From Methylococcaceae bacterium (GTDB taxonomy: Bacteria; Pseudomonadota; Gammaproteobacteria; Methylococcales; Methylomonadaceae), in NCBI GenBank assembly GCA_006844585.1, contig SPJM01000359.1:1-57263 (forward strand): 57,263 nucleotides of DNA. Reading direction: 5' to 3'. How positions within the stretch are numbered: the first letter of the stretch is position 1; the number at the start of each line of letters is the position of its first letter. Of this stretch, positions 9,855 through 17,299 are shown one piece after another. A program made the position numbers and the translations under genes. The notes beneath the pieces were generated by a model. The model did no database searches. It was not told where the DNA came from and was given only the letters and a program-made list of their open reading frames with translations.

Positions 9855-10489
9855 TCTCTTTGTTCTCTGGACTTGCGTTTTAATGCTTCTGTAAAGGGGT
9901 TATTGGGCGGAGGCGTATTCCTGGCTGGTTTTCTCCGGTTTTGATCACCGGGTGTTTTCGGCCTTTTCCGCTTAACCGGCGGCCTTTTAGCAACTTTGGG
10001 CTTAGGCTTTCTCAATTTAATCGAATTCAATTGTCCGTCTTTTTCCAAGATCACTTTGTCGGGCTTGATTTCCCGCACCCGCCATCCAGCTATATCATCG
10101 CCTTTTACCCGCGGTTGATATTTTTTTTCGCCTTTGCTTTGAGCAAACAAGGCTTTCACCGTTTCCGCTGTACTGACGATTCCCATTAATTGCCAATCTT
10201 CTAATTGCCCCAGATCGACTTCAACCACCTCTTCTCCCATGGCATCCGCCACCGGTTTGCGGCCTTCTATAAATAACGGTCTGTTCACTAAATCGGCGAA
10301 ACTTTCCAGCGCCTGATCGCGTTCATCCAATTGCGGCAGGAATTGTTCTTCAAACGGGCGCCCATCCTTGTTCTGCAAGGCTTTATACATGCGTTTTTCC
10401 GCAAAAGCCGCCAATCGCCATTCCAAAACCAGCACAGCCAAAGCCAATACAATCAGTATCGATAATAGTTTGATCAGCTTACTATTCAT
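9851..10489 (-). CDS. gspN: Type II secretion GspN/GspC-like inner-membrane protein
   Basis: A 212-residue bitopic protein with a membrane helix at about 5-23, then a periplasmic region. The part near LEDWQLMGIVSTAETVKALF and VKGDDIAGWRVREIKPDKVI resembles the homology region of GspC, which contacts the secretin. The C-terminus is a basic, proline-rich tail with no PDZ domain. In Xanthomonas, XpsN occupies this position and takes the GspC role. I chose the ATG at 10489 over an upstream start because it overlaps the gspM stop by 8 bases and begins just before the helix. Confidence 0.8.
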   Translation of the reverse strand: MNSKLIKLLSILIVLALAVLVLEWRLAAFAEKRMYKALQNKDGRPFEEQFLPQLDERDQALESFADLVNRPLFIEGRKPVADAMGEEVVEVDLGQLEDWQLMGIVSTAETVKALFAQSKGEKKYQPRVKGDDIAGWRVREIKPDKVILEKDGQLNSIKLRKPKPKVAKRPPVKRKRPKTPGDQNRRKPARNTPPPNNPFTEALKRKSREQRE

Positions 10490-11063
10490 TTGCCGCCTCG
10501 CGCATAAAAGTGACGGCCTGAAAGTTGACATTCAGTTTATTAGTCGGCTCAATCTTGCGGGTTTTTCGATTGCGCTTCCCTCGGGTCGGCCGGATATCCA
10601 ACTGATCTATGACAATAATCGGCAAAGCATTTTCAATTTCATTAAGGACATTGCGCAACACTTCGATACTGCCTGACATTCGCACTTTCACCATAATCCG
10701 TTTATATCGACCTTGCAAAGTAGAGGGAAGCACTTGGGTGCTGGTCAATTGCCCGCCCGCCGAAGCAATGGCGGTTTTAATCAAACCTTGCAAATCGGCC
10801 GAAGCCAAGGATTCGCTGGAATGCTTACTGAAATAATTCTGTCCTTGCTGCTGTTGCTGTATTTTCTCGATATTAGCGATAACCTGATCTTTTTTATCCA
10901 CCAACATTTTTGAACGATGCAGGCGAAAAGCCAGTTGCTTTTTATCCTCATGCAACTCCAATCCCTTATTGAGCAAGGGAACTAACAGCAAAAACACCAA
11001 CAACAGGAACAGTAATAAAAATAACCCCAACGCCCCCCAACGTGAAACATTAATCTCATTCAT
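10482..11063 (-). CDS. gspM: Type II secretion protein GspM
   Basis: A 193-residue bitopic inner-membrane protein. One helix (about residues 10-30, very leucine-rich), a coiled-coil stretch and a periplasmic ferredoxin-like domain match the GspM/PilO fold. GspM forms the assembly platform with GspL. Its start overlaps the gspL stop by 8 bases and its end overlaps gspN, pointing to translational coupling. Sequence conservation in this family is low, so the call depends on topology and position between gspL and gspN. Confidence 0.85.
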   Translation of the reverse strand: MNEINVSRWGALGLFLLLFLLLVFLLLVPLLNKGLELHEDKKQLAFRLHRSKMLVDKKDQVIANIEKIQQQQQGQNYFSKHSSESLASADLQGLIKTAIASAGGQLTSTQVLPSTLQGRYKRIMVKVRMSGSIEVLRNVLNEIENALPIIVIDQLDIRPTRGKRNRKTRKIEPTNKLNVNFQAVTFMREAANE

Positions 11064-12147
11064 CCCTTATCGCTCCCGGCCCGGCCACCTTAACGCTGAT
11101 TTGAAATCGTTCCAAACCGGTTTTTTTATCCTGGGTTAAAGGCGAAACAAAGCGAGTATCGCTAAACAGAGGATAATCTTCCAAAACACTGATCAACGCA
11201 GTGGCCGATGGCGATTGGCCCTGAATCTGCAACTTATGATCCTTATATTTAAAACTGGTCAACCAAGTATCATCAGGGATTAACTCAGTCAAAGCGCTGA
11301 GCAAAACTAATATGGAAGGCTCGTCCTGTTTGTGGCGAATCAGCATTTCAGTCAATTCCACCACATCGTCAATCTCCAACTGTCGAGACTGCACCAAGTG
11401 AGTGTCTTTTTTGATTTTACCGAGTTGCGCTTCCAAATCATCTATTAATCGGGACTCATGCCACAAAGGAAAAACCATAATCGTGGTCACGATCAGCAAT
11501 AGTAAGAATGACAGCCCCCAAGTTAAGTAACGGCTTGCTTTGGACTGGTTTGGGCGTTGCTGTTCCGGTAATAAATTATAAGGCTCTAATTCATTCAAAT
11601 AATCATTCGGCGCAGCCACATATTCGACATAATCCGGATAGAATTGAGCGCTTTGCATCAAACTTAATAAACCATCTAATTTATCCTTGGGCGTAAATAC
11701 AATCAATACGCGAATTTGTCCGTTCTCTTCCTTACCTAACTGTTTAACGGAAAAGTAAATTTGATCGGCTTGAAAAGGCGTTAATTTATCCAATTCAAAT
11801 AAGATAACTTGCTGTAAATTTTCTTTAGCGGCAAGCGGTAAGAATATTTCCTTAGCTAAAGCCTGCCCCGCTTGTAAAGTCAATACAAAATGCGATTTAG
11901 CCAACTCAGGGTTATCCGTCAGCAATTGTTCCCATTTTTCCTGTCCGTCTGTCGCCAAATCGAAACGCGCTATCTCCTGTTCCCCAGCATGAAATATCAG
12001 CAAATCATCCTTTACCCGCAAATAAACATAGCCGCTTTTATCGCTTAAAGTCTGCCGAATTTTCTCCGGAATCCAATAAGCCAGCTCCCGTCCCCACCAG
12101 CGAAAAAAATGTTTTAGATTTAAATCTATATTGTCATTCAGGTTCAT
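11056..12147 (-). CDS. gspL: Type II secretion protein GspL (PilN-like)
   Basis: A 363-residue protein with a cytoplasmic actin-like half, a membrane helix near 207-228 (LTWGLSFLLLLIVTTIMVF) and a periplasmic domain with coiled coil plus a ferredoxin-like fold. Its cytoplasmic half normally binds the secretion ATPase GspE. The end LERFQISVKV is typical of the PilN/GspL periplasmic domain. It overlaps gspK by 14 bases and gspM by 8 bases. No gspE is present in the window, so its partner must be encoded elsewhere. Confidence 0.88.
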   Translation of the reverse strand: MNLNDNIDLNLKHFFRWWGRELAYWIPEKIRQTLSDKSGYVYLRVKDDLLIFHAGEQEIARFDLATDGQEKWEQLLTDNPELAKSHFVLTLQAGQALAKEIFLPLAAKENLQQVILFELDKLTPFQADQIYFSVKQLGKEENGQIRVLIVFTPKDKLDGLLSLMQSAQFYPDYVEYVAAPNDYLNELEPYNLLPEQQRPNQSKASRYLTWGLSFLLLLIVTTIMVFPLWHESRLIDDLEAQLGKIKKDTHLVQSRQLEIDDVVELTEMLIRHKQDEPSILVLLSALTELIPDDTWLTSFKYKDHKLQIQGQSPSATALISVLEDYPLFSDTRFVSPLTQDKKTGLERFQISVKVAGPGAIRDE

Positions 12148-13099
12148 GTTCGCTAATCAAAGAATGTTCCATTTCATCACTGAATAAAGACAACCCCTGG
12201 AACTGATGCTGCCAATATAATATTTGGAACGGCTTTTCGCCTTTGTCCCTTTTCAAAACGGCTTTAATACCCGGCCCGGTCTGATCATCAATGCGCGCTT
12301 GCGCCAGCAAAGTATAAGCCTGCGATTGCCCGCCTTTAGTTTTGGATGCGGCAGCGCCTAATGCCGACTGGGCGCCAAGTGGAAATTCCGGCGCCGGAAT
12401 ATTCTGTAAATCATGTTCCTTGCGCTTTAACAAATAGTCCTCCGTCACTTCCTGTTCTAAATTTCCCAGCGCATCAATCACTTCCCTGGAAGCCAGTTTC
12501 AAATTCACCTTTTTTTTACCCGAATAAACCGTAATCAACGGCTTGAGCTGCTTAAAAATCGCCTCATCCATCCCTAAAACCATTTTTAATTCATCTATCA
12601 ATTGGAACGGTTTATTGGTCGGATAATAATTTAAGCCAGCTTCTTCATACTCTTTTTTTTCTGCGCCGTTAATATGCACTAAATCATCTTCATCGCGCCA
12701 ATCCAAAATAGCGCTGACTAATTCCCCCTGCTTATCGAATTCTAAATCGACAGCATCCATCAACGCAGTTAAGGTTTTTTCACCGACTTTATTAATATCA
12801 ACTTTGCCGTCTTCGGAAAATAACCGTACTCGAATCTCGGCATCATCATAGTTGATATGATAAATGCTGCCGTCCGCCCGCCAACGCGCCTGCTCATCGC
12901 TCAACAACAACATTTGTTGGGCCACCGCAATTCCCGCCTCAGCCGCCGCCAAACGCGCCGCATTGTCTTTAAGCGAAGCGATAACCACTGTTTCTCTGCG
13001 CATGGTCAAGGCAAAACTGGCCGCCATGATGGTCAACAGCGTCAACACCCACAGCACTAAGACTAAAGCCAAACCGGATTGGCGAATATGCGCCCTCAA
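12134..13099 (-). CDS. gspK: Type II secretion minor pseudopilin GspK
   Basis: A 321-residue minor pseudopilin that sits at the tip of the pseudopilus. The N-terminus RAHIRQSG followed by LALVLVLWVLTLL is a prepilin peptidase site without the usual Glu5, as in GspK. The large insert LDWRDEDDLVHINGAEKKEY is the characteristic alpha-helical domain. The start is the TTG at 13099, which overlaps the gspJ stop (TTGA); longer readings would extend deep into gspJ. GspK completes the I-J-K tip complex. Confidence 0.92.
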   Translation of the reverse strand: MRAHIRQSGLALVLVLWVLTLLTIMAASFALTMRRETVVIASLKDNAARLAAAEAGIAVAQQMLLLSDEQARWRADGSIYHINYDDAEIRVRLFSEDGKVDINKVGEKTLTALMDAVDLEFDKQGELVSAILDWRDEDDLVHINGAEKKEYEEAGLNYYPTNKPFQLIDELKMVLGMDEAIFKQLKPLITVYSGKKKVNLKLASREVIDALGNLEQEVTEDYLLKRKEHDLQNIPAPEFPLGAQSALGAAASKTKGGQSQAYTLLAQARIDDQTGPGIKAVLKRDKGEKPFQILYWQHQFQGLSLFSDEMEHSLISEHEPE

Positions 13100-13743
13100 G
13101 ACGGCAACTCCTCCGCAGTGATATGGGTCAACGCCGACTTCACTGCGAACACCATCTCCGGCCAATAACTGCCGTCTGCCAAAACAATCGTAATTTTGAT
13201 CAACGTCGGCAAAAAGGTTTTTTCCAACCACTGATCAGACCATGAGCCATCCTCGCCCGGTTCCTGTTGACCGAAAAACTGGATATTGAATGATTCTACG
13301 CCTTCCACCAATACAACATTTTCCTCCGTCCAGTCTTCTCCATCGGACGGCGGATAAAACGGTTTCAGGTTAACATTAATCATATCCGTCTGTTGCGGAT
13401 CAAGCGACACGGTAAATAACTGCATACCTTTACGCGCCGAACTGGCGGGAAACACCGAAACGAACTGCAAACGATTAACATCGCCTTGAAAAGAAAATCC
13501 TTGCTCCTGCTCCTCTTTTAAAAACTCCGCCCACAGCGGCTGTACGCCCGGCAAATGGCGTTTAAAAAACTGATAAACGACCGCCTTTTCATTCACTTCA
13601 GCAATTTTGGCTTCGCCGCGATTCCAACTTTCCGCAGCCACCTGCAAACTACTGAATAACAACACCACCATGATGCTCAACAGCGTCATGGCCAATAAGA
13701 CCTCCAATAAAGTAAAGCCTTGCAAGCCTTTTCGACAAACCAT
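13096..13743 (-). CDS. gspJ: Type II secretion minor pseudopilin GspJ
   Basis: A 215-residue pseudopilin. The prepilin leader MVCRKGLQG precedes FTLLEVLLAMTLLSIMVVLL, with Glu5 in place and the peptidase site after Gly. The C-terminal beta-rich domain fits the GspJ length. The start codon shares one base with the gspI stop region, and the end overlaps the TTG start of gspK. It builds the tip of the pseudopilus with GspI and GspK. Confidence 0.92.
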   Translation of the reverse strand: MVCRKGLQGFTLLEVLLAMTLLSIMVVLLFSSLQVAAESWNRGEAKIAEVNEKAVVYQFFKRHLPGVQPLWAEFLKEEQEQGFSFQGDVNRLQFVSVFPASSARKGMQLFTVSLDPQQTDMINVNLKPFYPPSDGEDWTEENVVLVEGVESFNIQFFGQQEPGEDGSWSDQWLEKTFLPTLIKITIVLADGSYWPEMVFAVKSALTHITAEELPS

Positions 13744-14153
13744 TATAAACGCATTCCGCTTTTCAGAGTATTAAGCTCCACGCGCCGGGGATTTTCCCCT
13801 TCTCCCCATTCCACACTGACGCTGACCGCCATAAACTGCACATCTTCCTCGGTTTGCTCAGCCGCCGGGCTGGGAATGCTGCTAACCAATACCCGCCAAT
13901 GATATTTATCGACTTCCGTCCCCTGCTCTTCACCTTCCTCCAGCGACGTTTCCACGCCGGTTTTCGCCATCAACGACTCGGCCAATTGGGTCGCCACGGT
14001 GTACTCTTCCGAAATCACCGCGGTATTGACGCCGGATGAAAAAATCTTCAAGACGATGCCTAATGAAACCGCCAAAATACTGAACGCCACCAACACTTCC
14101 AATAAGGAAAAGCCGCTGTTACCGCTTAGTTTTATCGAAACAGGCGTAGTCAT
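13743..14153 (-). CDS. gspI: Type II secretion minor pseudopilin GspI
   Basis: A 136-residue pseudopilin with leader MTTPVSIKLSGNSG and then FSLLEVLVAFSILAVSLGIV, containing the cleavage site and Glu5. The remainder (YHWRVLVSSIP) is the short GspI globular domain. Upstream, where gspH should adjoin directly, a 164-bp palindromic element separates the two genes, and the region just before the ATG has no strong ribosome site. Expression of gspI and the downstream genes could therefore be altered compared with a compact operon. Confidence 0.92.
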   Translation of the reverse strand: MTTPVSIKLSGNSGFSLLEVLVAFSILAVSLGIVLKIFSSGVNTAVISEEYTVATQLAESLMAKTGVETSLEEGEEQGTEVDKYHWRVLVSSIPSPAAEQTEEDVQFMAVSVSVEWGEGENPRRVELNTLKSGMRL

Positions 14154-14168
14154 TGTCTTAAAAACCGA

Positions 14169-14332
14169 TTAAGGAACGGGAATAAAATAAGTTCTGCAAC
14201 TGGCGCAGGATTTTTTTTCGTATTTAAGGCGCACAAACAGGCGCATAGCAAGCTATGTAACTGTTTGTGCAACGCTGAAGACGAGAAAAAAGACAAGTCA
14301 GTTGTCGAAATTATTTTGTGAACGTTCCTAAA
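14169..14332. mobile_element. MITE-like palindromic element inside the gsp operon
   Basis: About 164 bases are nearly palindromic end to end. The outer ends are TTAAGGAACG and CGTTCCTAA. The arms then match imperfectly through AAATAA, CAACTG and a T-run, and the centre is a clean hairpin: CACAAACAG, CATAGC, loop AA, GCTATG, CTGTTTGTG. It has no coding capacity. The right end supplies the TAG stop of gspH. This is the structure of a miniature inverted-repeat element, and its RNA would fold into one long hairpin inside the gsp transcript. No second copy was found in the window. Confidence 0.75.
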
Positions 14333-14771
14333 CCAGCACATAATCAATTTTGCCGCTGAGCCAATTAACATCCACTTGATATTTGATTTCGCCCCATTCC
14401 AAAACGGCTCGACCGCCGCTGGAAGAACCATCGGGATAAAAGCGAATATGCCCGACTTCATCGGCGGATAACTCATCCTGTGCAATTTCCAAAGTTAATT
14501 CTATATCCTTGGCAAAGGTAAACACCTTATCTCGGTTACTGAGTCGATAACTGTTTTCCGCCAAATCAATCGCCACCGCCACCTCCTGACCGGACAATAA
14601 TGCCTGACCACGGGCGTAACGCAATGCCGAAACCAAATCCCGACAAAGACTCTTCATTTGCAATGATTGATTACCGGCAGCGATTTGGGTGGAAACAGCG
14701 GCAAAACCCAGCACCACCACAGTCAACACCACCGTCAACTCAATCAGAGTAAACCCCCGACTAGCGTTCAA
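14328..14771 (-). CDS. gspH: Type II secretion minor pseudopilin GspH
   Basis: A 147-residue minor pseudopilin with leader MNASRG and FTLIELTVVLTVVVLGFAAV, including Glu5. The body (VSALRYARGQALLSGQEVAVAI) matches the GspH/FimT domain. It lies 3 bases after gspG. The final codons run up to the palindromic element, and its stop TAG is formed by the element's end. The original C-terminus may have differed slightly, but the domain seems complete (YQVDVNWLSGKIDYVLV). Confidence 0.9.
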   Translation of the reverse strand: MNASRGFTLIELTVVLTVVVLGFAAVSTQIAAGNQSLQMKSLCRDLVSALRYARGQALLSGQEVAVAIDLAENSYRLSNRDKVFTFAKDIELTLEIAQDELSADEVGHIRFYPDGSSSGGRAVLEWGEIKYQVDVNWLSGKIDYVLV

Positions 14772-14774
14772 ATC

Positions 14775-15203
14775 TTATTCCCAGCTATTGATGTCCTGAT
14801 CTTCGCCTTCGCCGCCTTCTTTACCGTCAGCGCCGTAACTATAGAGATCAAACTGACCCTGTTTACCCGGCGCGGCATATTGATAATCCTGCACCCAAGG
14901 ATCTTGAGGCACTTTCTTTTTGCGTAAATACGGCCCGTTCCAGCGTTTAGCATCAGAAGGCTTCTCGATTAACGCGGTCAAACCTTGATCGGTCGTAGGA
15001 TAACGCCCGACATCCAGCTTATACATATCCAACGCCGCCGCTAAATCTTCAACTTGCACTCTAGCAGCTTTGGTTTTAGAAGCCCCCATATGCTGCATCA
15101 CTTGAGGACCGACAATCCCCGCCAACAAAGCGATGATCCCTAAAACCACCAATAATTCCAATAAAGTAAAACCGTTTTGCCTACGACCCGGATAAACATT
15201 CAT
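14775..15203 (-). CDS. gspG: Type II secretion major pseudopilin GspG
   Basis: A 142-residue major pseudopilin forming the shaft of the pseudopilus. The leader MNVYPGRRQNG and FTLLELLVVLGIIALLAGIV are classic. YPTTDQGLTALIEKP, RWNGPYLRKKKVPQDPWVQ and YGADGKEGGEGEDQDI include the conserved calcium-binding loop of GspG. AGGAG lies about 10 bases before the ATG. It is the first gene of the operon. In xps-type clusters gspE and gspF come before it, but here they are absent. Confidence 0.96.
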   Translation of the reverse strand: MNVYPGRRQNGFTLLELLVVLGIIALLAGIVGPQVMQHMGASKTKAARVQVEDLAAALDMYKLDVGRYPTTDQGLTALIEKPSDAKRWNGPYLRKKKVPQDPWVQDYQYAAPGKQGQFDLYSYGADGKEGGEGEDQDINSWE

Positions 15204-15605
15204 GTGATAAAAACTCCTGACTAATAACCAAACATCGCCGCCGTTTTCCGATAAATTCGGATCCCGTACTCACATCGAACAGAAAATTATAACCTTTTTT
15301 CAATAATGAATTATTTCAGTGCCTAAATTTTTAATAAAGTTCCCCCAATATCAACACACAATTTGGTTGAATTAAAAGCGTCGAATACTTTCTATAGTAC
15401 TATAACGGGGTTGTGTTTAAATCAACCTGATGTATTTAATTGAAAGCCCGTGATGATCTCCATGCCCTAATACAATAAGACTGTTGTAAGAAATATCAAA
15501 CATCTAACAAAAGGGACTCAAACGACCTAAAACGCTAAAGGAATAAATTCTCATCGGTTAATTCGGAGCTTTTAAGGCGCTTTCAATGATTAACAGGAGA
15601 GTGAC
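15204..15605. other. Divergent intergenic region upstream of gspG
   Basis: About 400 bases of AT-rich DNA lie between the divergent starts of gspG and the 15606 gene and must hold both promoters. AGGAG sites precede both start codons. The segments CACACAATTTGGTTGAATT and GTTGTGTTTAAATCAACC, about 50 bases apart, share partial inverted similarity, but I could not assign an operator. No convincing small reading frame was seen. Confidence 0.5.
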
Positions 15606-16109
15606 ATGAAAAGAATATATTTTTTAGCGCCCGATATTTCAACCACCGAAGCAATCGTTGAAGAATTACGCAACAAAGGGTTCGAAGAGAACCAAATCCA
15701 CATCCTCGCCAAAAGAAACACGCCGCTGGCCTCTTTGCCGGAAGCAGGCATAACCATTAAAACCGATTTTATTTCCGCCTTAGAGCGCGGCGCGGCCTTA
15801 GGCGGCAGCGCTGGCTTATTAGCTGGCGTCGTCGCCTTGCGTTTCGCCGGTTTCGCAATTGCCGGCGGGCCGCTATTAGGCGTTTTATTTGCCGGCGCAA
15901 CAATAGGCTCGCTGGCTGCCGGACTCTCAGGCCTGAGCGTCGGCAATAGCAAATTGAAACAATTCGAACAAGCTATTGAAGACGGCCAACTGCTCATTTT
16001 ACTGGATATACCGAGGGATCAGATTGAACAAGTCAGCGACAGCATAACCAAACATCACCCAAAAGCAGAGTTTGACGGCATAGAACCGCTGTTACCTAAC
16101 GTTCATTAA
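15606..16109 (+). CDS. Glycine-zipper membrane protein, DUF1269-like
   Basis: A 167-residue protein. The N-terminal 45 residues look like a small alpha/beta domain (KRIYFLAPDISTTEAIVEEL), and residues about 60-115 form a glycine- and alanine-rich hydrophobic hairpin (GGSAGLLAGVVALRFAGFA and GVLFAGATIGSLAAGLSGL). The C-terminus returns to a ferredoxin-like pattern (LLILLDIPRDQIEQVSDSI). This layout fits DUF1269-type proteins, which are often stress-linked; their biochemical role is not known to me. A good AGGAG site precedes the ATG. It stands alone between the gsp and vWA operons. Confidence 0.75.
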   Translation: MKRIYFLAPDISTTEAIVEELRNKGFEENQIHILAKRNTPLASLPEAGITIKTDFISALERGAALGGSAGLLAGVVALRFAGFAIAGGPLLGVLFAGATIGSLAAGLSGLSVGNSKLKQFEQAIEDGQLLILLDIPRDQIEQVSDSITKHHPKAEFDGIEPLLPNVH

Positions 16110-16138
16110 GCAACATTGCTTATTCTGCGTGATATGTG

Positions 16139-16157
16139 GGGTACGCTCTGCGTACCC
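16139..16157. terminator. Hairpin between converging genes
   Basis: GGGTACGC and GCGTACCC pair perfectly around a TCT loop. It lies 29 bases after the stop of the plus-strand gene and 13 bases from the stop of the minus-strand membrane-protein gene, so it could end transcription from both sides. It lacks a long T-run, which lowers confidence. Confidence 0.45.
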
Positions 16158-16170
16158 TAAACCAACCAAC

Positions 16171-16731
16171 TCACCCCTGCTTCAAAATCCGCCGCAAAGC
16201 CTGCTCCGCCGTCTGCATAGATTGATCAAAATTATCATACGCAGTCTCGGCATTTCCACCGTCGGCCTGTCCCCGTCCGGGAATAAACACATGAAGGCTT
16301 TGCAATAACAGAAAACACCACCAGGCGGCGGATAAATTGCCGGTTTGCAGCCATGCCCATTGCATTGCGCCGAAGCTGATTATCGTCAATATCAAATCAG
16401 TTAAGGAATCGACTATGCCCTTATATTTCAACACACAACGATTTAGCCAGATTAACCATAGGGAAGCTAAAACAAACGCAACATACGATTCAAGCAACCA
16501 CCCAGCAACGCAGACGATAGTTAGATTGCTCATCGTTAAGGTGAGCCAACCTGCTTTAAGCCGGTTTTCCCTGATCAAGAAAACCAGATAACTCAGCACA
16601 ATGATTGCGCTGAGCAATCTATTAGTCACCGTAAAATTCAAAAAGCCTTGCAGCACATCATTCAAAAACAGCGCCGCAATACAGACCGATACGGCAAAAA
16701 CAATATGCCGCAATAAACTTTGTTGATTCAT
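16171..16731 (-). CDS. Hypothetical membrane protein of the vWA/PspA operon
   Basis: A 186-residue integral membrane protein with about five hydrophobic segments between residues 8 and 150 and a soluble C-terminal tail (GNAETAYDNFDQSMQTAEQA). No family was recognised. Its ATG overlaps the stop of the PspA-like gene as ATGA, so translation is coupled and the product probably works with the PspA-like and vWA proteins at the inner membrane. What it does is unknown. Confidence 0.75.
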   Translation of the reverse strand: MNQQSLLRHIVFAVSVCIAALFLNDVLQGFLNFTVTNRLLSAIIVLSYLVFLIRENRLKAGWLTLTMSNLTIVCVAGWLLESYVAFVLASLWLIWLNRCVLKYKGIVDSLTDLILTIISFGAMQWAWLQTGNLSAAWWCFLLLQSLHVFIPGRGQADGGNAETAYDNFDQSMQTAEQALRRILKQG

Positions 16732-17285
16732 AACGGCTCCCCTGTTGCCGCGGCGGCTTGATCACGGCGTTGTTTTTCATACAGCAACGCCAGTTCTACA
16801 TCGTCTTCGGTCACCGTGTTTCCGCATTCACCTGTTGCAGCCTTTTCAACACTATTCGACTGTTCGCTGAATAACACCAGCTTATCTTGTATCGCTTGCA
16901 ACTTCTCTTTTCGTTCTTCGGTCTCCCGGTCGGCGTATTGATGTTCAGCAACGACAGCCTCCAGTTGGCGGCTGATTTCTTTAACGGAACGTTCAGATTG
17001 CAGTCTTTTTTTGAGCAAGGGCTTGGCCAGCGCCTCATTTTCCTGATCCAGACAAAAATCGATTTGTTGCTGTAAGTCCTGAATGCGTTGATGTAAATCC
17101 TGTTCGCTTTTTTGCAAATGCAAGCGCTGTTTTGCCAGTGCAGCTAAATGCGCCTCGGCTTTGTCGATCTCCGCCTGCATTTCGCGCAGCGCTTGTTTTA
17201 AAATCATTTCCGGTTGTTCCAGATCATCCAGCAAGCCGTGCATATCAGCCTGAAATAAACGGCTTATTCGGTTTAAAATATTCAT
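16728..17285 (-). CDS. PspA/IM30-family membrane-stress protein
   Basis: A 185-residue, almost wholly helical coiled-coil protein. MNILNRISRLFQADMHGLLD and PEMILKQALREMQAEIDKA match the start of PspA/Vipp1 proteins, which bind and protect damaged inner membrane. It is shorter than E. coli PspA, as in some PspA-like paralogues. I prefer the ATG at 17285 with GTGAGGG upstream; a GTG at 17303 overlapping the vWA stop would add six residues. No pspF or pspBC is nearby. The partners here are a vWA protein and a membrane protein. Confidence 0.85.
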   Translation of the reverse strand: MNILNRISRLFQADMHGLLDDLEQPEMILKQALREMQAEIDKAEAHLAALAKQRLHLQKSEQDLHQRIQDLQQQIDFCLDQENEALAKPLLKKRLQSERSVKEISRQLEAVVAEHQYADRETEERKEKLQAIQDKLVLFSEQSNSVEKAATGECGNTVTEDDVELALLYEKQRRDQAAAATGEPL

Positions 17286-17299
17286 AATAGCGCCCTCAC

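Noticed and set aside
14150-14485. Reading frame of 111 residues across the gspH/gspI gap
   Set aside because: It runs through the palindromic element and the gspH gene in another frame and has no recognisable domain.
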